Below the pieces are notes generated by a model. The model was not told the origin of the DNA and searched no databases. It saw nothing but the letters and a program-made list of their open reading frames with translations. Below, piece after piece: positions 47,441 to 58,350 of a DNA stretch of 64,000 nucleotides. The stretch covers positions 248,001-312,000 of the forward strand of contig JAGRKV010000051.1 in NCBI GenBank assembly GCA_020442165.1, given 5' to 3'. The DNA is from Hyphomicrobiaceae bacterium. GTDB lineage: Bacteria > Pseudomonadota > Alphaproteobacteria > Rhizobiales > Hyphomicrobiaceae. Positions within the stretch are counted from its first letter, which is position 1; every line of letters begins with the position of its first letter. Made by a program: the position numbers and the translations under genes.

Positions 47441-48312
47441 CCGCTATTCGAACCGCGAAAGTCCGAAGCGATCGGCATTTTCATTTTTGTTCGGGGTGGC
47501 CGCAGATAGCAAACGACCCCGGCATGCCGAGCATTAGGGTCGCGAAGTCAAAGCGCGGGGGCTTTCTGCAGACCGATGCCAGCGAACGACCAGGGTCGTG
47601 TGCAACTCTTTGCGCGATCAGAGGCAGGGGATGGGGGGATGCCTCAGTTCACAGCAGTACAGGACGCAACCTACAACCACATGCAACCAGCACATGGGAT
47701 ACTACGCTTGTGACTTCGTCCCGATTGACCCGACGCTCTTAACTTCGTGCAGCCAAAGAACGCAACAAGGCGTCTTCGAGGGATGCGGCTACAGACAAGT
47801 CAAACGCAGTTGGATCACAGCACGGAACCACGAGGCGGATACACAACTCTACACAGAAACACTCGACACACTACTCAGGCTGCAACAGGCAGCTTACGCA
47901 ACCAACTCACCACTCACACAACGCAAACTACGCAAGGCCCCGACTACAAAAACTCGAACTCTGAAGGACCATTTTGCGGTTCCCGGGGATTTTGTGGACC
48001 GGCAGGTGTTGCCCAATGACCCATATCTTCCCTTGGATGTTTACGAGGCTAGCAACAGCTACGGTTTGTGTCCCCTCCATTTCACTGCTCGGTGCCGTTT
48101 AGTTGTGGATAAGACTTTGTGACACTTGCATGAATTTGATTAGTTGCTTCGCAACTGCACAATTCGTGGTCTGATTGGGCAAAGGTTGGGCATGGTGTGG
48201 CCAATAAACCGCCGAGGTTGCGGGCTAGACAACGTCCGTGGCGCTCGGGGGAGCGCTGGGATCAGGGCGGCTGTTTACCGCTTGTTAACGTTACTCAGTG
48301 CACATTCCCCAC
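47441..48312. other. gene-poor stretch with A+C-rich strand
   Basis: About 870 bases without an accepted gene. At 47514-47542 a hairpin has stem CGACCC/GGGTCG around a CGGCATGCCG palindrome. From about 47640 to 47960 the plus strand is A+C-rich (in 47881-47940 I count 21 A, 24 C, 9 G, 6 T). A 174-codon frame at 47598-48122 spans it, rich in Thr and Gln, without a ribosome site or known motif. It could be a lineage-specific gene, an RNA or decayed sequence. Confidence 0.45.
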
Positions 48313-48996
48313 ATGTCTGCGTCGCGTCTTTTGGCAACTTTCTTGATTGGCTCGGCTGTTCTTTCGCCTCTTGTGGGGTGCGGAAGTGGCGGCAGCGGGC
48401 CTGATTTTGTTGCCAAACACGAACCGTGGCGCGCTGTTGAAGAACAACAGTGCCTGGCTTCAGGGCTGGTCCGGGCAAGCCCGTTCGTGCGGTCGCGGTC
48501 GTCACTGGGCGGACCTAGTGTTTGCGGCGCGGAATATCCGTTTGAAATGTCGGGTGCTGATGGCGGGCGGGTGGTGCTGCGGCCAGCGGCAACACTGCGC
48601 TGCCCGATGATTCCAGCGGTCGACCACTGGGTGAAGTCGGTGGTGGAGCCCGCCGCGCGCTATCACTTCGGTGCGGGCGTCAGCGAATTGACGGTCGCGG
48701 CGTCCTATGGATGCCGGCCGATCAACCATGTGCGGGGTGCCAAGCTCTCAGAGCATGGGCATGCGAATGCCATAGATATCTCCCGTTTCAGCCTGGCTGA
48801 CGGGCGTGTGGTGGCCGTGAAGGACGGCTGGTGGGGCGATGCGCGCGAGCGTGCGTTCCTGCGTGCGGTGCATCGCGGCGCCTGCGATACCTTCACTACG
48901 GTGCTCGGGCCGCTCTACGACCGCAATCATCGCGATCACTTCCATCTCGATCTCGCGCACCACGGCCGGTCGGGCACAAACCGCGTTTGCCGTTAG
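48313..48996 (+). CDS. extensin-like C-terminal domain lipoprotein
   Basis: The 227-residue protein has a lipobox (LVGC, about residues 19-22) after a short hydrophobic segment and the extensin-like domain with SEHGHANAIDI and HRDHFHLDLAHHG. The His and Asp pattern resembles LAS-type zinc carboxypeptidases acting on peptidoglycan, so an envelope role is likely. ATG 48313 has no clear ribosome site; GTG 48298 is an alternative. It ends 14 bases from the convergent cytochrome gene. Confidence 0.83.
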   Translation: MSASRLLATFLIGSAVLSPLVGCGSGGSGPDFVAKHEPWRAVEEQQCLASGLVRASPFVRSRSSLGGPSVCGAEYPFEMSGADGGRVVLRPAATLRCPMIPAVDHWVKSVVEPAARYHFGAGVSELTVAASYGCRPINHVRGAKLSEHGHANAIDISRFSLADGRVVAVKDGWWGDARERAFLRAVHRGACDTFTTVLGPLYDRNHRDHFHLDLAHHGRSGTNRVCR

Positions 48997-49010
48997 ATCC
49001 ACTTTTCAGG

Positions 49011-49691
49011 TCAGCGCGGCCGGTTGACCTGGGAGCCGGGAAAACCCGCGCGCATGTAGGTGACGATCTTCCAGATTTCGTCGCGCGTCAGTGCATCCTT
49101 GAAGGACGGCATCTTCGAGCCGAAAGCCGCGCCACCATCGGAAATCGACCACAGAAGGTATTCGTCGACGGCTATCGGCCGGCGGATCATGAAGGCGAGT
49201 AGCGCAGGCGAGGGTGAAAGTGCGTTGGCGTGATCGCCATCGCCCATGCCGTCGCCGCCGTGACACGTCGCGCAATTCTTGACGTAGAGGTCCTTGCCCT
49301 CGCCGATAGTTGAGGGTGTTGGCGGCAGGGTCGCATGCTGGCCGGAATAGTCAGCGGGCACGCCTTTATCCATGAATGTCTGGTGCCGCTTCATGCGCAC
49401 CTCCACGCCCTTCGACATCCGGTCCGGTCCCCACAGCTCATGCATCATCCACTCAGGCTGCCAATAGTCGAAGCTGCGCGGCGGGACCGGTGGAGGCGCG
49501 ACATTGGTAATCGGCTCCATGGATGGCCCGGGGTTGCCCGACTGTGCTGCCGCATCAGATGTCATGATCGAAACGGCCACTCCGCCGCACGCAGCGGCCG
49601 CAAGGAACATGCCTGCAATCGGCTGTCTTGCCCGGAGACGCATTGGCGGTAGGCAACCTTTGAAACGGTCCTGGTCTTCGTGCGAGGTCAT
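49011..49691 (-). CDS. c-type cytochrome
   Basis: The 226-residue exported protein has a membrane-spanning signal (about 20-43) and a mono-haem domain, Cys140-Ala-Thr-Cys-His144, with GSKMPSF as Met-ligand site. The chain before the haem contains a Pro-rich, Trp-rich region. ATG 49691 has AGGAAG at good distance. Its partner is unknown; no oxidase gene lies nearby. Confidence 0.87.
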   Translation of the reverse strand: MTSHEDQDRFKGCLPPMRLRARQPIAGMFLAAAACGGVAVSIMTSDAAAQSGNPGPSMEPITNVAPPPVPPRSFDYWQPEWMMHELWGPDRMSKGVEVRMKRHQTFMDKGVPADYSGQHATLPPTPSTIGEGKDLYVKNCATCHGGDGMGDGDHANALSPSPALLAFMIRRPIAVDEYLLWSISDGGAAFGSKMPSFKDALTRDEIWKIVTYMRAGFPGSQVNRPR

Positions 49692-49806
49692 CGCATAGCT
49701 TCCTATTTGGAATGATCGAACGCCTGTTTGGCCGCGCAGGTCGTTCGATGATTGCGTCGGATTGGTGATGGCGCCATGGACGTTGATTGGTCGACAGCGT
49801 TTGAAA

Positions 49807-50682
49807 TCAGATCGGCGTGCGTTCCAGATCTCCCGACAGCGCATTGCCGAAGGACAGCGCGGCCTCGCTCAACACAGCGTCGAGACCTTTCATCACGGCA
49901 TCGGCATGCTTTGATCCTGCCTGGGTTTCCAGAAACTCCGCATAAGCCACCAGATCTTCCATAGGCAGGTCGCGATAGGCAAACGCGAGCGACAGCTTGG
50001 TCATGACTGCCGTTTCGGCAGCGATCTGCGGGCGTTGTTCGTCGAGAGCGATGACGATGTCTTCCAACGTCATGCGGGTGGCACCCGTGCCAGTTGTTGT
50101 CAGGCCGATCAGCATGGCGCGTGAGACATTGACGGCCATGTTGATCGACATCTCGTCGAGCCTGGCGCTGCGGATGATACGGTCGAGCGCGGCCTGGCGG
50201 AGTGGCGATTTCAGCAATAGTTCCATGATGTCCTCGGCTTCGGACATCATCTGCTGCTGGCCTGCGGGTGTTGCGGCGGTAGTTTCCGATCCGACGATGC
50301 GCTGGCCCAATGGCGACTGGTAGAAGGCGGCAACCGTGCCGGTTTCCTCCGGTGTAAGCTTGCCATTCATGCGTATGGCGAAGGCGGCTTTCAACTTCGA
50401 CGGCGCGAATGATAAGGCCGCAGCCTTGTGCCAGGAGGCGGTAAACGATTCCCTGTCGCCAAGCGCTCCACTTTCCTGTGCGATGGCGTCGCCTTGTTCG
50501 GATAAGGCCGAGACAACTTCATCCAGCGTCTTGTCGACACCTGCCAGGGCAGCCAGCTCGCCCGGGGTGACTGGTTCGCGTGCTTGTGCACTTGCAGCCG
50601 AAAAGATAAGCAGCGCAGCGAACATGACGGCGCCGAAATACAAATTCCGGACGCTTGGAGTGACGGCAGACAATGCCTGCAT
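49807..50682 (-). CDS. DUF2059-like exported protein
   Basis: The 291-residue protein has a signal peptide (about 1-34), then two similar helical domains with FYQSPLGQRIV (about 120-130) and YAEFLETQAGSKH, the pattern of DUF2059 proteins (a Phe-Tyr/Ala-x-x-x-S-P-x-G motif). Function unknown. ATG 50682 has GGAG eight bases upstream. It is transcribed after rnpB in the same direction. Confidence 0.75.
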   Translation of the reverse strand: MQALSAVTPSVRNLYFGAVMFAALLIFSAASAQAREPVTPGELAALAGVDKTLDEVVSALSEQGDAIAQESGALGDRESFTASWHKAAALSFAPSKLKAAFAIRMNGKLTPEETGTVAAFYQSPLGQRIVGSETTAATPAGQQQMMSEAEDIMELLLKSPLRQAALDRIIRSARLDEMSINMAVNVSRAMLIGLTTTGTGATRMTLEDIVIALDEQRPQIAAETAVMTKLSLAFAYRDLPMEDLVAYAEFLETQAGSKHADAVMKGLDAVLSEAALSFGNALSGDLERTPI

Positions 50683-50780
50683 TTCGCAGCTCCGCAATAT
50701 TGCCGTTGCGATGGCTTTGAGCCTGCATTGACGGCGATGGGTCCAAACGCAATACGGTTCTTGAAAAGTTGGGGTCTTTT

Positions 50781-51190
<410 letters not shown>

Positions 51191-51197
51191 GCCCATC

Positions 51198-51226
51198 AAT
51201 AAGGGCTGCTGGAGCCTTCGGGTCAA
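51198..51226 (-). promoter_or_regulatory. promoter of rnpB
   Basis: On the minus strand TTGACC (51221-51226) and CTTATT (51198-51203) are separated by 17 bases. The -10 ends eight bases before the 5-prime end of the RNA predicted from helix P1, so promoter and gene end support each other. Confidence 0.75.
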
Positions 51227-51334
51227 GGGCCAGCGGGCGGGCATGCACAAACTCTTCATGACCCGCCGCAACCACCTGGAGATCCAGGAGACTTCGTTTG
51301 CCACGTTGTGAGGCAATCGCAGTGTTGGTCAATG

Positions 51335-51922
51335 CTATTCGATCATCTGCTTGACAGTGAAGGCACCACGCATGTCGCCAGCGGCAAACCCCGTGGCGTG
51401 ATCTTCAGGATAGAGTTCCTTAATTTTCGCGGATACTTCGGGCTTCAGTTCGCCGCCGTGACAGGCAAGACACGGAGTACCCGCCGTCATGATCGGCTTC
51501 ATGTAGCGAAAGACCTTTTTGCCATCCTTTTCGACCACCTCGGCATGCTCCAGCTTCATGGCATCGGCACCGCCTTTGATATCGGCGACAAATTTCTCCA
51601 TCACACGCTTCTCGAAATCATCGGGCGCATTGCCGGGATTGCGGAACTTGAGCGCGGTTCGGCCGACGGTCATGCCGCTCGACTTGGACTGTGTATCGGT
51701 CACCTTGGGTGCTTCGAGCTTGCAGACATCCAGCGCTGAGATTGGCCCACCCGATTGCATCGCTGCGACCAGCTTTTCCTTCAGTCCACCGCCAAGCCCC
51801 TTGATGGCAGCGCGGGCAGCGGCAACACGCTCGGCGTTTGGTTGAGCGGCCTCTTCCGCAATGGCTGGTGCTGCGATCGTCAGCATCAAGACTGCGGTGG
51901 TGGCGACAAGCGTGCGACGCAT
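51335..51922 (-). CDS. DUF3365 (Tll0287-like) haem-binding protein
   Basis: The 195-residue protein has a signal peptide (about 1-22) and a Tll0287-like domain with a c-type haem site, Cys151-Leu-Ala-Cys-His155. Members of this family are periplasmic or sensory haem proteins. The PVxDVC-like segment near residue 61-67 is also typical. It stands alone between rnpB and the 5-oxoprolinase gene; the function is unknown. Confidence 0.85.
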   Translation of the reverse strand: MRRTLVATTAVLMLTIAAPAIAEEAAQPNAERVAAARAAIKGLGGGLKEKLVAAMQSGGPISALDVCKLEAPKVTDTQSKSSGMTVGRTALKFRNPGNAPDDFEKRVMEKFVADIKGGADAMKLEHAEVVEKDGKKVFRYMKPIMTAGTPCLACHGGELKPEVSAKIKELYPEDHATGFAAGDMRGAFTVKQMIE

Positions 51923-52070
51923 GGGCGAACCCCTCTTTCTGAATTTGCGTGAACTTCGCGAAACGTGGTGTTCCGAGGTCGGGACAATCTAGCAGGTGGC
52001 GCCAATGGATTCGACTGACAACATTGCAAATCCAGCGCTCTATCGACGGTTGCATCCCGCCTGATTTGGG

Positions 52071-55000
52071 TCAGCGCGGAGCGCCAATTCCGCCGCCAGT
52101 GGGTGTCTCGATGATAAAGGCATCGCCAGCCTCAAGGACGGTTTCGGCGCAGCCTGGCAATTCTTCCACGCGGCCATCGGCTCGCCGCACCGCATTGCGT
52201 CCGCATTGTCCGGGTTCGCCGCTGTCTAGTCCCGGCGGGGGAATGGTGCGGAAGCCTGACAGGATGGCGCAGCTCATGCGTTCCAAGAAGCGGATGACCC
52301 GCCTGGTGCCGTCGCCACTCACAAAGCGGCCCTTGCCGCCGGAGCCACGGCGGATCGAGAATTCCTCCAGAAGTACGGGATATCGCAGTTCCAGGATCTC
52401 AGGGTCGGTGAGGCGTGTGTTGGTCATGTGGACATGGACGGCTGCGGCACCGTCAAAGCCATGCCCATCAGCGTCGTATCCGGCGGGGGCCCCTGAACAG
52501 ATCGTCTCGTAATACTGTAGGCGTTCGTTGCCGAACGTGAAGTTGTTCATGGTTCCCTGTGCGGTGCTGAGCCCGCGCATTGCGGCGAACAGCGCATTGG
52601 TCACGACTTGGGATGTTTCGACATTGCCGGCGACGACGGCTGCGGGAAATTCCGGCTTCAGCATGGAGCGATCCGGGATGGCGATGCGGATGGGCTTGAG
52701 GCAGCCGGCATTCATGGGGATTGGCGCATCGACCATGACGCGGAATGCATAAAGCACGGCGGCACGCGTTACGGGCTCTGGCGCATTGAAGTTGTCGGGC
52801 TGCATGGCGCTTGTGCCGGTGAAATCGACGAGCGCTGTCTGGCTCTCCCGATCGGCCGTGATGCTGACCTTGATTTGGGCATCCTGGTCGGTCGTGATGG
52901 TGGATGCTCCATCCTCCAGCCGCGCGATGAGGCGGCGCACGCTTTCCTCGGCATTGTCCTGGACGTGGCGCATGTAGGCTTCGACGACATCTAGGCCGTA
53001 TTGGCCGACCATCTTCCGGAGTTCACTGGCGCCCTTGGCATTGGCGGCGACCTGTGCTTTGAGGTCGGCAATGTTCTTGTCGGGCCTGCGCGCGGGATAC
53101 GTGGCGCCCACTAGAAGCGTGCGCGTCTCGTCCTCACGGAAACGACCGTTTTCGACAAGCAGGAAGTTGTCGATATAGACGCCTTCCTCCTCGATCGTCG
53201 TTGCCTTGGGAGTCATCGAGCCGGGGGTCAGGCCGCCGATGTCCTCGTGATGGCCACGCGAGGCCACGTAAAAGATAATCTTCCGGCCGGAATCATCGAA
53301 AACGGGTGTTATAACTGTGATGTCGGGAAGGTGCGTGCCGCCGTTATAGGGGGCATTCAACATGAAGACATCGCCCGGTCGCATGGTCCCGGCGCGCTCG
53401 CGTAGGATTGTCTCGACCGAACTATCCATCGATCCGAGGTGGACAGGCATATGTGGCGCATTGGCGACCAGCCGGCCTTCAGCATCAAAGACGGCGCAGG
53501 AGAAGTCGAGACGCTCCTTGATGTTGACGGACTGCGCCGTATTGCGCAGGGCCTCTCCCATCTGCTCGGCAATCGACATGTAGAGATTGTTGAAGACCTC
53601 AAGCAGAATGGGATCGGCGTCGCGGCCCAACCGTTCGCTGCGGCGCTTGTCGCGCCGAGCCATGACGATGTCGTTGCGGCTCGTGATGCTGAGCTCCCAC
53701 CCGGGTTCGACGACGATCGTCTGGTTGTCTTCGATGATGAGTGCGGGACCGGAGATTGGCGGGCCGCCGGGATTAAGGCCACCATTGCGATTGTAGATGG
53801 CTGTTTGGCGCCATTCGCCTGATGTGAACATGCGCGTGTGTGCGTGGGGAGCGGTGCTCGTGGCGGAGCCTGGTTCGGGCTCGCTGGAAGGTTCGTCGCG
53901 GGGCATGTCATGGCCTTGCGCTTCGACCTCCAGGGTGGCGACGACGATTTGCTTTTCAGGCGAGATGAAACCGAACTGACGCTGATGGGCGGCCTCGAAG
54001 GCTTCACGCATCAGTGCGATGCGGGACAATCGAACCGGGATCGCGGTATCGGTTCCGGCGTAACGCAAATGCAGATGTGATGCGACGCGCACATTCTGGA
54101 GAGCGACGCCTTCGGCGATCACAGCCTGCATGACGTCCTTGGCCAGCACCTCAACCATCTGGGCGATGGCGTGCATGGCTGTTTCGTCGAGTTCCAATTC
54201 AAGGGAATGTTCGCGGCTCGCCCGCAACGGCGCCAGCCCCATGCCATAGGCCGAAAGCAATCCGGATAGCGGGTGGATGAGCACGGTCTCGATGCCCAAG
54301 GCATCGGCGATGAGGCAGGCGTGCTGTCCGCCTGCTGCGCCAAAACAATTGAGCGCATAACCGGTGACGTCGTGACCGCGCGCGACAGAGATACGCTTGA
54401 TGGCGTTGGCCATGTTCTCCACCGCGATGCGGATGACGCCTTCTGCGACCTGCTCCGCCGTCTTGCCGCCGCCCATTCCGGCAGCGAGTTGGTCAAACGC
54501 AGAGATGACGCTGTCGCGATCGAGCGGTTCATTCTGCGCGGGGCCGAATACGCGCGGGAAGTGCTCTGGCGCAATCTTGCCAAGCACCACGTTGGCGTCG
54601 GTGACGGTTATTGGGCCGCCTTTGCGATAGGCCTTGGGGCCCGGGTCGGAACCTGCACTTTCCGGGCCGACCTTCAGGCGTGACCCGTCGTAGCTCACGA
54701 TCGAGCCACCACCGGCTGCAACGGTATGGATGCGCAGCATGGGCACGCGCATGCGCACGCCGGCAACCTCTGTTTCAAGCGAGCGCTCATAGTCGCCAGC
54801 GAAATGCGACACGTCGGTCGAGGTGCCGCCCATATCGAAGCCGATGACGTGCTCGAAACCGGCTGATTTCGCAGTCTCAGCCATGGCGACGATACCGCCC
54901 GCTGGGCCCGAAAGGATGGCGTCGCGGCCCTCGAATGCATCGGCGGACTTCAAGCCGCCCGATGACGCCATGAACATGAGCCGTGGGGCCGGGGCGCCGT

Positions 55001-55721
55001 TTGCTTCCGGCTGCAGTTCGGCGGCTATGCGATTGACATACCGCTTCAGGATCGGGGTCAGATAGGCATCGGCAACCGTCGTGTCTCCGCGCCCGACGAT
55101 CTTGATGAGGGGCGAAACCTCGTGGCTGACGGACACCTGTGCGAAGCCGATGCGGCGTGCGACTGCTGCGGCCTGGCGCTCGTGGGCCGGATGGGCATAG
55201 GCATGCATCAGCACGATCGCGACGGCGGTGATGCCTTTTTGGCGGGCCTCCGTAAGATCGCATGCGAGTTTCTCCGCGTCCAGCGGTTGCTCGATGGTAC
55301 CATCGGCGCGAACGCGCTCATTAGCGGAAATGACCGCAGCGTAGAGCATCGAGGGCTTGACGATGTTTCGCGCGAAAATGTCCGGCCGCGCCTGATAGCC
55401 GATTTCGAGTTGGTCTTCGAGGCCGGCGGTGATGACGAGCGCTGTCGGCTCGCCCTTGCGTTCAAGCAGGGCGTTGGTGGCGACCGTCGTGCCCATCTTG
55501 ATGCTGCCGATGAGTTCGGCTGGAATGGGTGCATCGGTCGGGACATCAAGAATGCGGCGGATGCCTTCGAGTGCCGCATCACGATAGGCACCGGGGTTTT
55601 CAGACAGCACCTTGCGGGCATGGATGGTGCCATCCGGCGCACGGCCAATGACGTCCGTGAAGGTGCCGCCCCGGTCGATGAGGAACTGCCAGCGGTTTCC
55701 GGATCGATGTTGCGCGGTCAT
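52071..55721 (-). CDS. 5-oxoprolinase / hydantoinase, fused A and B domains
   Basis: The 1216-residue protein combines a hydantoinase A-like ATPase half (about 10-680, with [19 protein letters not shown] near the start and [10 protein letters not shown]) and a hydantoinase B half (about 720-1216, with [19 protein letters not shown] sequence). ATP-dependent opening of 5-oxoproline to glutamate is the usual reaction, but related enzymes use hydantoins. ATG 55721 is taken behind GGAG. It is divergent from the TRAP-type binding protein, which might import a substrate. Confidence 0.88.
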   Translation of the reverse strand: MTAQHRSGNRWQFLIDRGGTFTDVIGRAPDGTIHARKVLSENPGAYRDAALEGIRRILDVPTDAPIPAELIGSIKMGTTVATNALLERKGEPTALVITAGLEDQLEIGYQARPDIFARNIVKPSMLYAAVISANERVRADGTIEQPLDAEKLACDLTEARQKGITAVAIVLMHAYAHPAHERQAAAVARRIGFAQVSVSHEVSPLIKIVGRGDTTVADAYLTPILKRYVNRIAAELQPEANGAPAPRLMFMASSGGLKSADAFEGRDAILSGPAGGIVAMAETAKSAGFEHVIGFDMGGTSTDVSHFAGDYERSLETEVAGVRMRVPMLRIHTVAAGGGSIVSYDGSRLKVGPESAGSDPGPKAYRKGGPITVTDANVVLGKIAPEHFPRVFGPAQNEPLDRDSVISAFDQLAAGMGGGKTAEQVAEGVIRIAVENMANAIKRISVARGHDVTGYALNCFGAAGGQHACLIADALGIETVLIHPLSGLLSAYGMGLAPLRASREHSLELELDETAMHAIAQMVEVLAKDVMQAVIAEGVALQNVRVASHLHLRYAGTDTAIPVRLSRIALMREAFEAAHQRQFGFISPEKQIVVATLEVEAQGHDMPRDEPSSEPEPGSATSTAPHAHTRMFTSGEWRQTAIYNRNGGLNPGGPPISGPALIIEDNQTIVVEPGWELSITSRNDIVMARRDKRRSERLGRDADPILLEVFNNLYMSIAEQMGEALRNTAQSVNIKERLDFSCAVFDAEGRLVANAPHMPVHLGSMDSSVETILRERAGTMRPGDVFMLNAPYNGGTHLPDITVITPVFDDSGRKIIFYVASRGHHEDIGGLTPGSMTPKATTIEEEGVYIDNFLLVENGRFREDETRTLLVGATYPARRPDKNIADLKAQVAANAKGASELRKMVGQYGLDVVEAYMRHVQDNAEESVRRLIARLEDGASTITTDQDAQIKVSITADRESQTALVDFTGTSAMQPDNFNAPEPVTRAAVLYAFRVMVDAPIPMNAGCLKPIRIAIPDRSMLKPEFPAAVVAGNVETSQVVTNALFAAMRGLSTAQGTMNNFTFGNERLQYYETICSGAPAGYDADGHGFDGAAAVHVHMTNTRLTDPEILELRYPVLLEEFSIRRGSGGKGRFVSGDGTRRVIRFLERMSCAILSGFRTIPPPGLDSGEPGQCGRNAVRRADGRVEELPGCAETVLEAGDAFIIETPTGGGIGAPR

Positions 55722-55829
55722 CGTGGATTTGCTCCGGGACTGATCTGCGAACGTCACGGTTGGCCGCGCGTGCAGTTGTGAGCTATCGACTTCAATGGAG
55801 AACGTCAATTGCGAGGGGCCGTCACGCAG

Positions 55830-57017
55830 ATGCAGCCAGTGCCACGTTGGTTTGTACGATCAGCCATCGGTCTCGTGCTTGCGGGGGGCTTCTTGCTGGC
55901 GGGCTGGTGCGTGCAAGCAAGTGAGGCGGCAAATGTCGAGGTGCAAGTGGCGAGCGGTCTTGCCCAGCAGTGGGAGCAAACGGCGCTGACGTCACTCATG
56001 CAGGAGATTGGGCGGGAGATTTCGCTTCGCAGCGGGGTGCGGCTCGATCTCACCTTGGGACAGACCGCGATGACGGCCGATGATCTCAAGCGCGGGCTGT
56101 TGTCTGGCGGCACAAGCGCGGCGATGGTGCCTGCGCAAGTGTTCGTCCGGCAAAGCGCGCTATTTGCCGCGCCTTCCATTCCGTTCTACAGCGTGACGGA
56201 AGGACGCCGCGCCCGCCTGTGGCAGCAACTTGCGCCGCTGATGGCGGAGCGGCTGCGTGAACTCGATCTTGTCTTGTTAGCGATGGTGCCGTGCCCGCCA
56301 GTGGTTCTCGCTGTGCGTGGCGACAAGGCGTTCTCCCAGAGCATGGCGGCCTTGCGGTTTGGCAGCAACTCCGCCGCCGGGGCTGCCGGGCGCCGGTTCT
56401 TGGAGTATGTGGGGTCCACGAGTGTGGCGCTGCCGGATGGAGCCAGGGATTTATCCGCGATTGCGGCGCTTATTGCTGAGGGGCAGGCCGATTGGGCTTT
56501 TGCCGAGTGGCCCGGCGTCAAGGATGGTGCCGGGCGGGAAGGCGGCGAAATTTCCGGTGAGACTGCCGGGCACAGCGAGATCCTTACTACCGAAGCATGG
56601 CAGCCGCTTGCGCTTGTGGTTGTGCGCAATTCGGCGTTCTCGTCGGTTGATGGAAAGGATCGTCAGAAGCTCGAACACATCATGGATGCTGGGGCTGCGG
56701 GCGGCACTGAAGGCGCATCGAGCGGAACATTGCCGGTAGGCGCGTGGCTGCGCCCCTTTTCCGCGTCTTCCCAGACATCAGATCGGGGGATCGCAAGCAT
56801 TGGGACCTCAGGCAGTGAGATCTCAACCAACAAGGCCGGAGCGGGCGCGGTGCAGCTAACGCCGCGCGGCTTCGGCGCAGGCCCAAGCCGCGAACTGCTG
56901 CAATACTTTCACGCAATCGGTCAACGCATGGCCGATGAATGGAAGGTCGGGGCTGGGGCCGACGGCTGGATCCTGGTGGAACAGCTCGGTACAAAAGACA
57001 AAGGGGCCAAGCCTTAG
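55830..57017 (+). CDS. TRAP-type solute-binding protein
   Basis: The 395-residue exported protein has a signal peptide (about 1-33) and a region of about 230 residues resembling DctP-like periplasmic binding proteins ([20 protein letters not shown], then [21 protein letters not shown]). The middle is Gly/Ser-rich and differs from normal family members. The start could be TTG 55809, behind GGAG. No TRAP membrane subunits are nearby, so the partner transporter, if any, lies elsewhere. Confidence 0.6.
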   Translation: MQPVPRWFVRSAIGLVLAGGFLLAGWCVQASEAANVEVQVASGLAQQWEQTALTSLMQEIGREISLRSGVRLDLTLGQTAMTADDLKRGLLSGGTSAAMVPAQVFVRQSALFAAPSIPFYSVTEGRRARLWQQLAPLMAERLRELDLVLLAMVPCPPVVLAVRGDKAFSQSMAALRFGSNSAAGAAGRRFLEYVGSTSVALPDGARDLSAIAALIAEGQADWAFAEWPGVKDGAGREGGEISGETAGHSEILTTEAWQPLALVVVRNSAFSSVDGKDRQKLEHIMDAGAAGGTEGASSGTLPVGAWLRPFSASSQTSDRGIASIGTSGSEISTNKAGAGAVQLTPRGFGAGPSRELLQYFHAIGQRMADEWKVGAGADGWILVEQLGTKDKGAKP

Positions 57018-57573
57018 GGCAAGTTACCAAATGCCGATGGCTCCAAGGGCAATGCCGCAGAAATGTCTTTGTCCCAAAGCTGCTGCCGCTGCCGCTGCCG
57101 GTCTGCCGGTATATCAATCCGCCATCAGTAACCCGACACCGCCAGATGAATGGCTGGCGCACTGCATGGCATCGGGTTCGGCCGCCCTTGCGCTATTGGC
57201 CCAAATTGCAAATGCCGCCGCCGCGCATATCGCGATGAGCAAGCTCCTCATATGTGCCTCCTCCAACAGAACGCTCACTTTTGCTCACGTTCTGACGCTC
57301 TTTGGCGTCTTTGCGCCCGCATTGCGGACGACGTGCCGTCATTTGCGATGACCTCAGCGTGTTCGCCTCACGTTCAGGTACACCCGCAAATCCGGCTCAT
57401 TACTTATATTAGTAGTGTGCGCGGAGAGGGAATTTGGGTCAAATCAAGGAACGTGAAATATGCTTCACAAGAGTCATATCTGTGGACGAAGTGATAATAT
57501 TTGCTGATCTGATGCGCGTTTGGTTTTGTTTCGGCTGCCGTCCGCGTGGTCAGGGGGCGCTCGGTCAGGGGAA
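57018..57573. other. intergenic region without recognised gene
   Basis: About 550 bases; frames crossing it have no credible start. A short run of CTGCCG-type repeats lies at about 57079-57111, and the last 150 bases are AT-rich and probably hold a promoter. Confidence 0.45.
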
Positions 57574-58350
57574 ATGAGCTGGGTGAATTTCAAAGCGCTG
57601 TTCAGGCTGCTCAGGCGCAAGTTCGCCGGAAACCGGCTGACGCGGCTGGCGGCGGCTCTGGGGATCGACGGGAAGCGATGCCGGACGCCGGCGCATCAAC
57701 GCACCGCGTTCACAATGGCGTTCGTGGGTCTTGCGGCGAAGATGGCCAAGGCGGACGGCGTTGCGGTCGCGGCTGAACTCGAGGCATTCGAGAGCTGGTT
57801 TCATGTGCCTGAGGATCAGCGCGAGTCGGTTCGCGCTGTGTTCGATCTGGCAAAGCGCGATGTTGCTGGATACGAGCAGTATGCGGAGCAGATCGCCGGC
57901 TTCCTGGTCGAAGATCCCGAGATCAAGCGTGATGTGTTCGAATGCCTGTTTCACATCGCCTCTGCGGACGGTGTGCTGCATGCCGACGAAGAGACTTTTC
58001 TAAAGACCGTTGCCGGGATTTTTGCGCTGCCGGATCACACGTACCGGGAAATCCGCCGGATGTTCGTTGTCGATCCGGATGATCCCTATGCGGTTCTCGG
58101 TGTGTCGCCTGACATCAGCGACGAAGCACTGAAGGTTGCCTACCGCCGGTTGGCGATGGAAAACCACTCCGACCGCCTTGCTGCCCATGGTGTGCCGCGC
58201 GAGTTCCAGGCTGTCGCCGACCGGAAGCTCGCGGCGATAAATGCGGCTCATGACGCCATCCTCAAAGAGCGTTCTGCTCGTCGTTTGCAGCATGCGATGG
58301 CGCCAGATCCTTCAGGCGATACCGGCATGACCAGCGGGGACGCATCGTGA
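57574..58350 (+). CDS. DjlA-like TerB/J-domain protein with altered HPD
   Basis: The 258-residue protein joins a TerB-like helical domain (about 42-160, with FVGLAAKMAKADGVA) to a C-terminal J domain (about 170-240, DPYAVLGVSPD...YRRLAMENH). The J-domain HPD tripeptide, needed to stimulate DnaK, reads His198-Ser-Asp200. The usual membrane anchor of DjlA is absent at the N-terminus. It is coupled to the amidase gene by a GTGA overlap. It may be a DnaK-independent adaptor. Confidence 0.8.
   Translation: MSWVNFKALFRLLRRKFAGNRLTRLAAALGIDGKRCRTPAHQRTAFTMAFVGLAAKMAKADGVAVAAELEAFESWFHVPEDQRESVRAVFDLAKRDVAGYEQYAEQIAGFLVEDPEIKRDVFECLFHIASADGVLHADEETFLKTVAGIFALPDHTYREIRRMFVVDPDDPYAVLGVSPDISDEALKVAYRRLAMENHSDRLAAHGVPREFQAVADRKLAAINAAHDAILKERSARRLQHAMAPDPSGDTGMTSGDAS

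Noticed and set aside
47440..47560. GGTTCGAAT on the minus strand and GCAAACGAC on the plus strand as hints of a tRNA or tmRNA
   Set aside because: The T-stem does not pair, and the frame after GCAAACGAC does not give a proteolysis tag ending in a stop.
47598..48122. A 174-codon frame in the A+C-rich stretch as a gene
   Set aside because: There is no ribosome site and no known motif, and the composition alone explains the lack of stops. I kept it as a finding, not a gene.
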